A stretch of DNA of 64,000 bases, from NCBI GenBank assembly GCA_035635855.1, contig DASQAF010000049.1:329056-393055 (forward strand), in the 5' to 3' direction. The notes beneath the pieces were generated by a model. The model was not told the DNA's origin, ran no database searches, and saw only the letters and a program-made list of their open reading frames with translations. This DNA comes from UBA11740 sp035635855 (GTDB lineage Bacteria; Acidobacteriota; Blastocatellia; Pyrinomonadales; Pyrinomonadaceae). Shown one piece after another: positions 33,449-41,203 of this stretch; position 1 is the stretch's first letter; each line of letters starts with the position of its first letter. A program made the translations under genes and the position numbers.

Positions 33449-34936
33449 ATGTTTCTGCCCAAGGTTCTGCCCAAGGTATTGAGGCTGCTGACAGTTTCCG
33501 CGATCGTCTTTCTCTCTCTCAATATAGGTTTAGCGCAACAGAAATTAGGTGACTTGAAGATCGTTCCTTACGTATTCGAGAGTTCAAAGAAGGAAAGAGT
33601 TGATGCTGAGTTGGGGCGGCTACTCGTCCCTGAGAATCGTAGTAACCCTCAGAGCAAACTGATCGAACTCGCCTTTGTCAGATTCAAAAGCACTTCACAG
33701 CATCCCGGTTCACCAATCATTTATCTCTCCGGCGGGCCCGGAAATTCGGGAATCCAGCAGGCGCAAGGCAGCCGCTTCCCCCTTTTTATGGCGATGCGCC
33801 AGATTGCGGATGTGATCGCCCTCGACCAACGCGGCACGGGAATGTCTAAGCCAAATCTGACTTGCAGTCAACCATTGGATTTTCCTCTCGACGAGCCGCT
33901 GACTCGCGATTCGCTGCTTCGCATCTACAAAGAACAATCGCGCGCCTGCGCGCAACGCTGGCAATCTGAAGGTGTAGATTTGCGCGGCTATAACACGAAC
34001 GAGAGTGCGGATGATTTGGAATCCCTGCGCATCGCCATCGGCGCGCCGAAGATTAGTCTTTGGGGAATCAGCTATGGAACGCATTTGGGTTTAGCGGCCA
34101 TTCGCCGGCACGGCCAAAACATTGACCGCGCGATCCTGGCGGGCATCGAAGGTCCCGACCATACAGACAAACTGCCGAGCAACTATCGCAAGCATCTTGA
34201 AATGGTTAATCAACTCGTGAAAGCGGATGCAGATCTGAGTAAGACAATTCCTGATTTCATGGGACTGGTGAACAGCGTCATTGCGAGGCTTGATAAAGAG
34301 CCGGCGGTTATTGAAGTAAAGGACCCGTCGACCAGACAGACGGTCAAGGTTATCATCTCTGGTTTCCTGTTCCGGCAACTGCTCGATAATCTGTACGGCA
34401 CCGACACGCTTCCATACTCTCCTTACATTTTCTTCTCGGCTTCGAAGGGCGATTATTCGATCATCACTTATCTGCTGTTTCAAAGCCGATCAAGTATAGG
34501 TTCGGCGATGGCGTTCATGATGGATTGTTCGTCAGGCGTCTCTCGCGCTCGTTACCGCAGAGAGCAGCGCGAGAATGGGGATTTGCTATTCAGTGATATC
34601 AACTTTCCGTTCATGGAGGTTTGCGAGGCCTGGGGCAATCCGGATCTGGGAAAGACTTTTCGATCGCCTATCAAATCGAAAGTGCCCGTGCTCTTTATCA
34701 GCGGCACGCTCGACGCAAAAACGCCGCCCAGTAACGCCAAAGAGATCAAGCGGGGTTTTCCCAAAGGGTTGCACCTCATTATTGATGGCGCCACGCATAG
34801 CGACCCTTTGTTTCTTTCTTCTCCGAAGATTAAGGACGCGATGCTGGAGTTTATGAACGGCGGCAGAGTGTCAACCACAAGAATTACTCTGCCACCAATG
34901 AAGTTTGTTATGCGCAACCCATTGGAGACGCGGTAG
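33449..34936 (+). CDS. Alpha/beta hydrolase of the prolyl-aminopeptidase/TAP family, secreted
   Basis: 495 residues with a signal peptide (about 1-30, ending IGLAQQ). The oxyanion motif SGGPGNSG lies near 93-101, DQRGTGMS near 131-138, the nucleophile Ser in GISYG near 209, the Asp in SGTLDAKTPP near 420 and the His in GATHSDP near 450. This is the layout of tripeptidyl/proline aminopeptidase-like hydrolases (S33), with a helical cap between about 215 and 400. It probably releases amino acids from peptides outside the cell, but esterase activity is possible. Confidence 0.85.
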   Translation: MFLPKVLPKVLRLLTVSAIVFLSLNIGLAQQKLGDLKIVPYVFESSKKERVDAELGRLLVPENRSNPQSKLIELAFVRFKSTSQHPGSPIIYLSGGPGNSGIQQAQGSRFPLFMAMRQIADVIALDQRGTGMSKPNLTCSQPLDFPLDEPLTRDSLLRIYKEQSRACAQRWQSEGVDLRGYNTNESADDLESLRIAIGAPKISLWGISYGTHLGLAAIRRHGQNIDRAILAGIEGPDHTDKLPSNYRKHLEMVNQLVKADADLSKTIPDFMGLVNSVIARLDKEPAVIEVKDPSTRQTVKVIISGFLFRQLLDNLYGTDTLPYSPYIFFSASKGDYSIITYLLFQSRSSIGSAMAFMMDCSSGVSRARYRREQRENGDLLFSDINFPFMEVCEAWGNPDLGKTFRSPIKSKVPVLFISGTLDAKTPPSNAKEIKRGFPKGLHLIIDGATHSDPLFLSSPKIKDAMLEFMNGGRVSTTRITLPPMKFVMRNPLETR

Positions 34937-34951
34937 GGCGCAGGAGGCGGA

Positions 34952-35041
34952 GTCCGCTGACGCGGACGGCGCCATCCCTAACGGTTGGGGCTACTGACAC
35001 TCATTTGCGTGGCGCGCTCGATGCGGACAGTGACTGTCCGC
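34952..35041. repeat. Two GC-rich palindromes between hydrolase and osmC genes
   Basis: GTCCGC (34952-34957)/GCGGAC (34962-34967) and GCGGACAG (35023-35030)/CTGTCCGC (35034-35041), with short loops (tgac and tga). No T-run follows. They share the gcggac core, so they look like members of one dispersed palindrome family. Confidence 0.5.
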
Positions 35042-35123
35042 GCTCGCAGCAAGAAATCGACGCTCCCACCTGTTACAATCGTTACGACTAAAATCAACTC
35101 AATCATCGAGGGAGATAACAGTC

Positions 35124-35567
35124 ATGGCAAAACGCACAGCGAGCGCGGTTTGGGAAGGTACGCTCAGAGAAGGCAAGGGCACGGTCAAATTAGGCAGCGG
35201 GGCATTCACAGGTCAATACTCTTTTGCCTCAAGATTTGAAGAAGGCACCGGCACGAACCCGGAAGAGTTGATCGGCGCAGCGCACGCCGGATGCTTTTCG
35301 ATGGCCCTGGCGGCCGGCTTGACGAAGGCCGGGCTTAAGCCAACGCGCATCAGCACGACGGCGAATGTCAGTCTTGAAAAGGTTGGCGAAGGTTTCAAGA
35401 TCACGACGATCGAACTCAACACTGAAGGCGAAGTGCCCGGTATCGACGAGAAGACGTTTCTCGAGCAGGCGGAAACGGCGAAGAAGAATTGTCCGGTGTC
35501 ACAGGCCCTGGCGGGGACCGAGATCAAGCTGAACGCGAAGTTGGTTCGGAGCGCGGCAGGCGCCTAA
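35124..35567 (+). CDS. OsmC-family peroxiredoxin
   Basis: 147 residues. The two redox cysteines are C57 (AAHAGCFSM) and C123 (KKNCPVSQAL), with the activating Glu at about 48 (TNPEELIGAAH). The protein matches the OsmC branch, which reduces organic hydroperoxides with a Cys-Cys disulphide mechanism in the cytoplasm. Start ATG 35124 has GGGAGA upstream. It stands alone, about 190 bases after the hydrolase gene and 500 before groES. Confidence 0.92.
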   Translation: MAKRTASAVWEGTLREGKGTVKLGSGAFTGQYSFASRFEEGTGTNPEELIGAAHAGCFSMALAAGLTKAGLKPTRISTTANVSLEKVGEGFKITTIELNTEGEVPGIDEKTFLEQAETAKKNCPVSQALAGTEIKLNAKLVRSAAGA

Positions 35568-36068
35568 ACAGCCGTTTTCAGTTCAAATCTAACGCAGAGG
35601 GCGCCGAGGTTTTTCGCAAAGGTACGCAGAGGAAATCTTTTGCGTCATGGGGATGTCCGCGCTCCAGAGGATTAGCCACCCGCTACCGCGGGCGGTACTG
35701 ACATCATTATGGCCGATCCGCACGCAGGATGCTTGCGCTCCTCAGAGCCTATTTCCCAAGCGAAATATATATCCTGAGGTTGACTTATGGTGCTCGTTAA
35801 CGTAGGGTGGTTGTCGAACCGAGTCCAGCTTACTCTGCTCTCAGCTCCTCTGGCATCTTCCAGATCACCTGATAATTCACAGCTCACTTACTAAACATAA
35901 ACATCTGTCGATCAGTCTGAAGCCATTGTCCCGACCGTTTCTGCCGAATGAGCAGAGTGGCGGTTGTGTACGAGCTGCGAGCATCGGAGGGCAACTTTCA
36001 GGTTGCGGCTTCAGGACCCAAGCTAAAGCCTGAACTCGAAAACGATAACCAAGGAGATTGAGGTAATT
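35568..36068. other. 501-base gene-free region upstream of groES
   Basis: It holds two dispersed-type repeats: an aacgcagaggg...cgcagagg segment (35591-35634) and a palindromic ccacccgctaccgcgggcggt (35677-35697). No CIRCE element (TTAGCACTC-N9-GAGTGCTAA) and no convincing sigma-32 box precede groES. The best promoter-like match is TTGACT near 35779 with a poor -10. A ribosome site (AAGGAG) is at the end of the region. Confidence 0.55.
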
Positions 36069-36398
36069 ATGAAGACAAATATCACCCCATTACATGACCG
36101 CGTGATTGTGAAGCGCATTGACGAAGGCGAACAGATTCGCGGCGGCATCATCATCCCCGACAGCGCGAAAGAAAAGCCGCAGGAAGGCGAAGTAATCGCG
36201 GCCGGCGAGGGAAAATACAAGGAAGACGGAACGCGCCAACCTCTGGATGTTAAGCGGGGCGACCGGGTCCTCTTTGGCAAGTACAGCAGCTCGGAAATCA
36301 AAATCGACGGCGAAGAGCTGTTGATTATGCGCGAGGACGAGATTCTCGGAATCATCACACGCGCTGGTGCTGCTGCCGGTGGGAAGAAGAGCAAATAG
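36069..36398 (+). CDS. groES: Co-chaperonin GroES
   Basis: 109 residues with the family order: ITPLHDRVIVKRI at the start, the mobile loop EEGEQIRGGIIIPDSAKEKP-type region (about 18-38; here DEGEQIRGG), and DVKRGDRVLFGKYSS and ELLIMREDEILGII near the C-terminus. A basic/glycine tail of about 12 residues (GAAAGGKKSK) is longer than usual. It caps the GroEL ring. groEL follows after 114 bases in the same direction, with a small hairpin in between. Confidence 0.97.
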   Translation: MKTNITPLHDRVIVKRIDEGEQIRGGIIIPDSAKEKPQEGEVIAAGEGKYKEDGTRQPLDVKRGDRVLFGKYSSSEIKIDGEELLIMREDEILGIITRAGAAAGGKKSK

Positions 36399-36433
36399 GT
36401 TCACGCAACTTTTAAGCTGCGTTAGAACCAGAA

Positions 36434-36452
36434 CGCAAATTAACAATTTGCG
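36434..36452. promoter_or_regulatory. Intergenic hairpin between groES and groEL
   Basis: CGCAAATT (36434-36441), loop aac, AATTTGCG (36445-36452). There is no T-run after it; it may set the groES/groEL transcript ratio by processing or attenuation. Inference. Confidence 0.4.
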
Positions 36453-36512
36453 CTACCACAGCAGACTAACAGTTTGCGTTTCAACTTTTGAATTGGAGAA
36501 AAGATAAAAATT

Positions 36513-38159
36513 ATGGCAAAGCAAATTACACATGGCGAAGAATCTCGGGCGGCGATTCTGCGGGGCGTTAACCAACTCGCCGACGCGGTGAAAATCACGC
36601 TCGGTCCGAAAGGACGCAACGTCGTTCTCGGTAAGACATATGGCAGCCCGACAATCACTAAAGACGGCGTGACCGTGGCGAAAGAGATTGAGCTTAAAGA
36701 TCCGACGGAGAACATGGGCGCGCAGATGGTGCGCGAAGTGGCCTCCAAAACCAGCGACGTCGCCGGCGATGGCACCACCACGGCCACCGTTTTGGCGCAG
36801 GCGATTTACCGCGAGGGCGTGAAGACCGTCGCCGCGGGCGCAAATCCCATGGCCTTGAAGCGCGGCATCGACAAAGCAGTTGAGCGTGCGACTGCGGCAA
36901 TCAAGAAACTGGCCAAGCCGGTCGCCGGCGACATGATTGCGCAGGTCGGCACCATCTCCGCAAACGGTGACGCCACCATTGGCGCGCTGATCGCCGAAGC
37001 GATGAAAAAGGTCGGCAAGGACGGCGTAATTACCGTCGAAGATGCCAAGACGATGGAGACGGACCTGGAATTTGTCGAAGGGATGCAGTTCGATCGCGGC
37101 TATCTGTCGCCTTATTTCATTACCGACGCCGAAAAGATGGAAGCCGTCCTCCAGAATCCAGTCATTCTTTTGAGCGAAAAGAAAATATCTTCGATGAGAG
37201 ACTTGCTGCCCATTCTGGAACAGATCGCGAAGGTGGGCAAGCCGATTCTAATAATCGCGGAAGACGTTGAAGGGGAAGCCCTGGCAACTCTGGTCGTTAA
37301 CAAACTGCGCGGCACGATCAACGTGGCGGCAGTCAAGGCCCCGGGCTTTGGCGATCGACGCAAGGAGATGCTGCAGGATATCGCGATTCTGACCGGGGCC
37401 AAGGTCATCAGTGAAGACCTCGGGATTAAACTCGAGAACGTCACGGTCGAAGACCTGGGAAGCGCCAAGAAGGTGACGATCAATAAAGACAACACGATCA
37501 TCATCGACGGGGCCGGCAACACGGACGACTTAAAGGCTCGCGTCAAAACGCTCAAGGCCCAGATTGAAGACAGCTCGTCAGACTATGATCGCGAGAAACT
37601 GCAAGAGCGTCTCGCGAAACTCGTCGGCGGCGTAGCAGTGATCCGAGTGGGTGCAGCTACGGAAACTGAACTTAAAGAGAAAAAGGCGCGCGTTGAAGAC
37701 GCGATGAATGCGACCCGCGCAGCCGTTGAAGAAGGCATAGTAGCCGGCGGCGGCGTGGCCTTGATTCGCGCGGCGAAGGCTTTGGACAAGTTTAAAATCT
37801 TCGATGCTGATAATGAGAACGAATCCACGGGCGATCCGGACGAGCAGATTGGCGTCAACATCGTGAAGCGAGCGCTGGAAGAGCCTCTGCGTCAGATCGT
37901 ACAGAATGCCGGCCAGGAAGGCGCGGTGATAGTAGAGAAAGTCCGCGCTAACAAAGACCCCAACTTCGGCTATAACGCCGAAACCGAAACTTTCGAGGAC
38001 CTTGTGGCCGCGGGGATAATTGATCCCGCGAAAGTCACGCGTTGCGCGTTGCAAAACGCCGCATCGATTGCGGGCTTAATGCTAACAACTGAGGCCCTCA
38101 TTTCTGAGCTACAGGAAGATGATAAGCCACGGGCAATGCCCGGCGGCATGGATATGTAA
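36513..38159 (+). CDS. groEL: Chaperonin GroEL
   Basis: 548 residues with the complete conserved core: KAKQITHGEESR-type start, LGPKGRNVVL, DGTTTATVLAQ near 87, the ATP-hydrolysis Asp in AAVEEGIVAGGGVAL near 400, and RCALQNAASIAGLMLTTEALI near the end. The C-terminal tail is PGGMDM, with one GGM unit rather than the usual repeated GGM. Forms the 14-mer folding chamber with GroES. Preceded by TTGGAGAAAAG. Confidence 0.98.
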   Translation: MAKQITHGEESRAAILRGVNQLADAVKITLGPKGRNVVLGKTYGSPTITKDGVTVAKEIELKDPTENMGAQMVREVASKTSDVAGDGTTTATVLAQAIYREGVKTVAAGANPMALKRGIDKAVERATAAIKKLAKPVAGDMIAQVGTISANGDATIGALIAEAMKKVGKDGVITVEDAKTMETDLEFVEGMQFDRGYLSPYFITDAEKMEAVLQNPVILLSEKKISSMRDLLPILEQIAKVGKPILIIAEDVEGEALATLVVNKLRGTINVAAVKAPGFGDRRKEMLQDIAILTGAKVISEDLGIKLENVTVEDLGSAKKVTINKDNTIIIDGAGNTDDLKARVKTLKAQIEDSSSDYDREKLQERLAKLVGGVAVIRVGAATETELKEKKARVEDAMNATRAAVEEGIVAGGGVALIRAAKALDKFKIFDADNENESTGDPDEQIGVNIVKRALEEPLRQIVQNAGQEGAVIVEKVRANKDPNFGYNAETETFEDLVAAGIIDPAKVTRCALQNAASIAGLMLTTEALISELQEDDKPRAMPGGMDM

Positions 38160-38275
38160 TCCCAACGTCCTTTAGCAAATTGGGAAGCTACCATGTCAGG
38201 CATGCAGCTTCTGTTGACTCGCCAAAGAGAAGTCTCTTGGGGTGGGACCCCATCAGGGGGAAAAGGTAAGAAACT

Positions 38276-38569
38276 ATGAGTATGAAACTTTATGTCGGTA
38301 ATCTCTCGTTTGACACGTCGAGCAACGAGCTGCAAACACTGTTCGCGCAAGCGGGCACAGTCGAAAGCGTATCCTTGATTGAAGATCGCGAAACCGGTCG
38401 CTCACGCGGCTTCGGTTTTGTCGAGATGCAAACCAAGGAAGAAGGCGCTGCTGCTATCGCGCAGTTCAATGGTAAAGACCTGGGCGGACGTGCGCTGAAG
38501 GTTAACGAAGCCAAGCCCCGCGAAGATCGCGGCAATGGCGGCGGTCGCAACGGCGGCTCGCGTTACTAA
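38276..38569 (+). CDS. RRM-type RNA-binding protein
   Basis: 97 residues: one RNA-recognition motif with RNP2 LYVGNL (5-10) and RNP1 RGFGFVEM (44-51), followed by a Gly/Arg-rich tail (about 82-97). Such single-RRM proteins occur in Acidobacteria, cyanobacteria and others, where they are induced by cold. The 116-base leader between groEL and this gene holds a hairpin (ccaaagaga...tctcttgg, about 38221-38240), which may regulate it. It ends in a strong terminator. Confidence 0.93.
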   Translation: MSMKLYVGNLSFDTSSNELQTLFAQAGTVESVSLIEDRETGRSRGFGFVEMQTKEEGAAAIAQFNGKDLGGRALKVNEAKPREDRGNGGGRNGGSRY

Positions 38570-38592
38570 GTAGAAGTGTATTGCTTCTCACG

Positions 38593-38630
38593 AGCCTCCG
38601 GTGGAAATTTCGCCGGGGGCTTTGTTTTTG
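38593..38630 (+). terminator. Rho-independent terminator after the RRM gene
   Basis: AGCCTCCGG (38593-38601) pairs with CCGGGGGCT (38613-38621), one G-T pair, followed by tttgtttttg. Confidence 0.85.
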
Positions 38631-38799
38631 TCTTCATCAACCGATCCATAACCCAGGAAACTATCACCCGCGGACGCTGATTGCGGCGGGCGCGGGCCAG
38701 TGATATAAGACTTACCAGAAAGCAAGCACTTTAAGGAGACGCAGTGAGTGGTGAATTTAGTTTCACTTTCTGGCGACGATTTTCCACAAGGAGAGAGAC

Positions 38800-39066
38800 A
38801 TGGGAGAACGATATAAAGCAACACTGGAACAGAAGATCAAGGAATTTGGTGGCAGCAATTTGCGCGTCTTCATAAATGCCGAGGGAGTCAATCCGCACTA
38901 CAAGCAACACCTCGAAGATACTTTCCGGGAGGCCGGCGTCCGCTTTGTTTCCAGCCGCGCCGAAGCAAATTTTGTTTTCGATGGCGATTGTGAGCCGAAT
39001 TATTTACCGGGCCAGATCGTCGCTTTCTTTACCAACGGCAACCTCGCTTTTGCCGGCGGGTTTTAG
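38800..39066 (+). CDS. Small hypothetical protein
   Basis: 88 residues, soluble, with a clean AAGGAG at 38788-38793 before the ATG. The sequence shows an alternating helix/strand pattern (NLRVFINAEGVNP, FREAGVRFVSSRAEANFVFDGD) suggesting a small alpha/beta fold. No family is recognised. It is a stand-alone gene. Confidence 0.7.
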   Translation: MGERYKATLEQKIKEFGGSNLRVFINAEGVNPHYKQHLEDTFREAGVRFVSSRAEANFVFDGDCEPNYLPGQIVAFFTNGNLAFAGGF

Positions 39067-39280
39067 TCGAGTTGTAATAGTCCAAACCGTTTTAGAGCGG
39101 TCGCCGGGGCGTTCGGCGCCGCTTATTCCCTCGTCTCCTCACGTCACGCTATCGCCGTGATAACCCTCCATGCTCAACGTATGGCACGATAGGTGCTCTA
39201 TAGCGAATGGAATTTCAGAATGGCCTGTATGAGAGCGTATTCACTGTGCAAAAGTGTGTACGATTAGGACGGAGGAAAGT

Positions 39281-39562
39281 ATGAAAAGGATTCTATCGAG
39301 CCTGTTGATAGTGCTAATACTGGTGTTTTCGGCCGGGCCGATCGCGTCGTCGCAAACCAGACGGCATCGCCGCCATAGCCGGACTTTTTGGCAAAAGCAT
39401 CGCGACAAACTTACCGTTGCGGGGACGACGGTCGCCGGCGCCGCTATTGGCGGGGCGGCGAAAGGCAAGAAGGGCGCACTTATCGGCGCTGGTGTCGGGG
39501 CCGGAAGCGGGGCCATCTACACCTATAAGATTCGGAAGCGTCACCGACATCGCCGGTATTAA
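39281..39562 (+). CDS. Small secreted glycine-zipper protein
   Basis: 93 residues from ATG 39281 with GGAGGAAAG upstream; an upstream in-frame start at 39254 adds nine residues without a ribosome site. A signal peptide (MKRILSSLLIVLILVFSAGPIASSQ) is followed by a basic cluster and a GxxxG-rich segment (VAGAAIGGAAKGKKGALIGAGVG, in two parts), as in glycine-zipper outer-membrane/periplasmic proteins. The C-terminus is basic (RHRHRRY). It begins a series of small secreted proteins. Confidence 0.75.
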   Translation: MKRILSSLLIVLILVFSAGPIASSQTRRHRRHSRTFWQKHRDKLTVAGTTVAGAAIGGAAKGKKGALIGAGVGAGSGAIYTYKIRKRHRHRRY

Positions 39563-39632
39563 CGACGACTACAATTGCGCTTTGGGGCGGGCGGCTCTTT
39601 TTGAGTCAAGTGCAATAAGGTCGCAAACAGAT

Positions 39633-39661
39633 CTTATGCCGATGTTCATCATCGGCATAAG
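39633..39661. promoter_or_regulatory. Perfect 12-bp hairpin upstream of the first paralogue
   Basis: CTTATGCCGATG (39633-39644), loop ttcat, CATCGGCATAAG (39650-39661). No T-run follows. It lies 63 bases before the ATG of the next gene and may be a leader structure. Confidence 0.5.
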
Positions 39662-39724
39662 TCTCAACAAAACCATAAAGGCCTCTAAAGCGTCTAACTT
39701 GGTAGGCGAGCAAGGAGGTCTATT

Positions 39725-40141
39725 ATGAGACGAAAATATTTACGCAGGATCGGGGGGTTGATTCTGGCGTTGTTGGTGCTCCCCGGAGTTGCAGCTTTGT
39801 CGAGCACGACGGCGCAGGCTCAGCGACGAATCGTAGTCGTCCGGCCGTACCGACCAATCTACCGGCGGTTTTATAATCCCTGGTGGGGATACGGGCCATG
39901 GGGTTACGACCCATACTCCGACTATTACAGCCGTTATGGTCACTATGTCTTTAGAAGTTCAGAGTCCGCTTTTAATCAGGGTTACAAGGACGGAATAAAG
40001 ACGGGTGAGGGTGACGTCAAACATCGTCGCAGCTACGACCCGCAAAGGTCGCATTACTTCCAGGAGGCTGGGTTCGGTAATTTTGGAGAGGTTTACCGGC
40101 AGGGCTTTGTCCGAGGATACGCTGACAGTTATCGATCCTAG
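39725..40141 (+). CDS. Secreted protein, paralogue 1 of a local domain family
   Basis: 138 residues; ATG 39725 has AAGGAGG. A signal peptide (about 1-33, ending TAQAQ) is followed by a Tyr/Pro/Gly-rich stretch (NPWWGYGPWGYDPYSDYYSRY). The C-terminal 55 residues contain FNQGYKDGIKTG, SYDPQRSHYF and YRQGFVRGYADSY. The same motifs occur in the genes at 41204 and 42576. I do not know the domain's name. Secreted; function unknown. Confidence 0.75.
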   Translation: MRRKYLRRIGGLILALLVLPGVAALSSTTAQAQRRIVVVRPYRPIYRRFYNPWWGYGPWGYDPYSDYYSRYGHYVFRSSESAFNQGYKDGIKTGEGDVKHRRSYDPQRSHYFQEAGFGNFGEVYRQGFVRGYADSYRS

Positions 40142-40184
40142 GTTGCCATTCCGAAGTTGATTGACCCGCTGATCTTGATTCAGC

Positions 40185-40217
40185 AATGCCGCGATGAGAG
40201 TCGCGGCATTTTTGTGT
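40185..40217 (+). terminator. Rho-independent terminator after paralogue 1
   Basis: AATGCCGCGA (40185-40194), loop tgagag, TCGCGGCATT (40201-40210), then TTTGTGT. Confidence 0.9.
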
Positions 40218-40337
40218 TTCCGCAGACCCGTTGTTCAAAGGACAATTTCCGCGAACAATTGTTCGCTGATCGACGTACTCGGTTTGGCTTTGCTCCCGGT
40301 ACAAACAGGCCGATAATAACCGCGAAAGGAAGCGAGC

Positions 40338-41045
40338 ATGTTCTGTCCCCAGTGCGGAAATGAATCGACGACGGGCCAGCATTACTGCAGGTCTTGCGGC
40401 TCTAATCTTAAAGTCATCGGGAAGGCAGTTTCACTCAGCGATGCCATCTCGAAAACCGACGGCGTGCCCGCGAAGATCAAAGAGATCATGAGCAACATCA
40501 AGATCGCTCATGTCACGGAAGAAGTTTCGCGGGCGATGGATAAGATGCACAGCGAGATCGCCCGCAGCACGGTTGAGCACCACCGCGAGTCTCCGTGGAA
40601 AAAAGAAAAAACCCCTGCGGAGCGGCGCGAACGTCATCTGGTAAAAGGCGCAGTGAAGCTGTTTGGGGGCGGTGGCCTGACAATCTTTTTATATTTTCTT
40701 GCTCATGCGCTGGTGCTTAAGTTACCGCCGGATTTCCTGGCCAGGATTCCGTTCGAGGTAGATCCCGTCGTGCACGTGTTGTGGTTGATTGGTTTGATTC
40801 CTATGCTTTCAGGCCTCGGCCACATCATCGCCGGCCTCACCGTCAGACCCGAACCTGCAAAACAAATCGAGTTTCCCGAGCAATCGCCGTTAAGGCCGTT
40901 AAGGATTGACCCGGTCGCAGCAGAGACTGTTCCGTACGAGTCGAAACAAACGACGACCACGCGAGAGGCGCCTCCAAGCGTCACCGATCGGACTACTAAC
41001 ATCCTTGAGCGAGATCCCACGCACCGAACCAGCGAAGGATTCTAA
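40338..41045 (+). CDS. Zinc-ribbon membrane protein
   Basis: 235 residues. It opens with a classic zinc ribbon, MFCPQCGN...HYCRSCGSN (Cys3, 6, 17, 20), then a long hydrophilic helical region (about 30-100), two membrane helices (about 113-135 and 148-168) and a hydrophilic C-terminal tail (about 175-235). Such zinc-ribbon/TM proteins are common in Acidobacteria and often of unknown function. It lies between two members of the secreted paralogue family. Confidence 0.75.
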   Translation: MFCPQCGNESTTGQHYCRSCGSNLKVIGKAVSLSDAISKTDGVPAKIKEIMSNIKIAHVTEEVSRAMDKMHSEIARSTVEHHRESPWKKEKTPAERRERHLVKGAVKLFGGGGLTIFLYFLAHALVLKLPPDFLARIPFEVDPVVHVLWLIGLIPMLSGLGHIIAGLTVRPEPAKQIEFPEQSPLRPLRIDPVAAETVPYESKQTTTTREAPPSVTDRTTNILERDPTHRTSEGF

Positions 41046-41119
41046 ACACAGCATTAACGAGTAGCATAAAACTCTCGCACGCCCGCCAAAGATATTCGAT
41101 CACGTTCGGAGAAAGGGTT

Positions 41120-41178
41120 TATAATGAGCTCAATCAACCCTGACTCTTCCCGAGCGCCGGGAGCAACATTGTTCCCGG
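41120..41178 (+). promoter_or_regulatory. -10 element and leader hairpin before paralogue 2
   Basis: A perfect TATAAT at 41120-41125 (weak -35, TTCGAT at 41095-41100, with a 19-base spacer) is followed 31 bases later by a 10-bp hairpin, CCGGGAGCAA (41157-41166) with TTGTTCCCGG (41169-41178, one G-T pair), just before the AAGGAGG ribosome site at 41190. The hairpin is close enough to affect translation or RNA stability. Confidence 0.5.
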
Positions 41179-41203
41179 TACGGCACCTTAAGGAGGCCGC
41201 AAC

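Noticed and set aside
35568..36068. CIRCE/HrcA operator upstream of groES
   Set aside because: No TTAGCACTC-N9-GAGTGCTAA or close variant is present.
38744..38875. A GTG frame of about 43 codons with AAGGAG just upstream, overlapping the gene at 38800
   Set aside because: The product has no sensible composition; the following ATG has an equally good site and a better protein. A leader peptide cannot be excluded.
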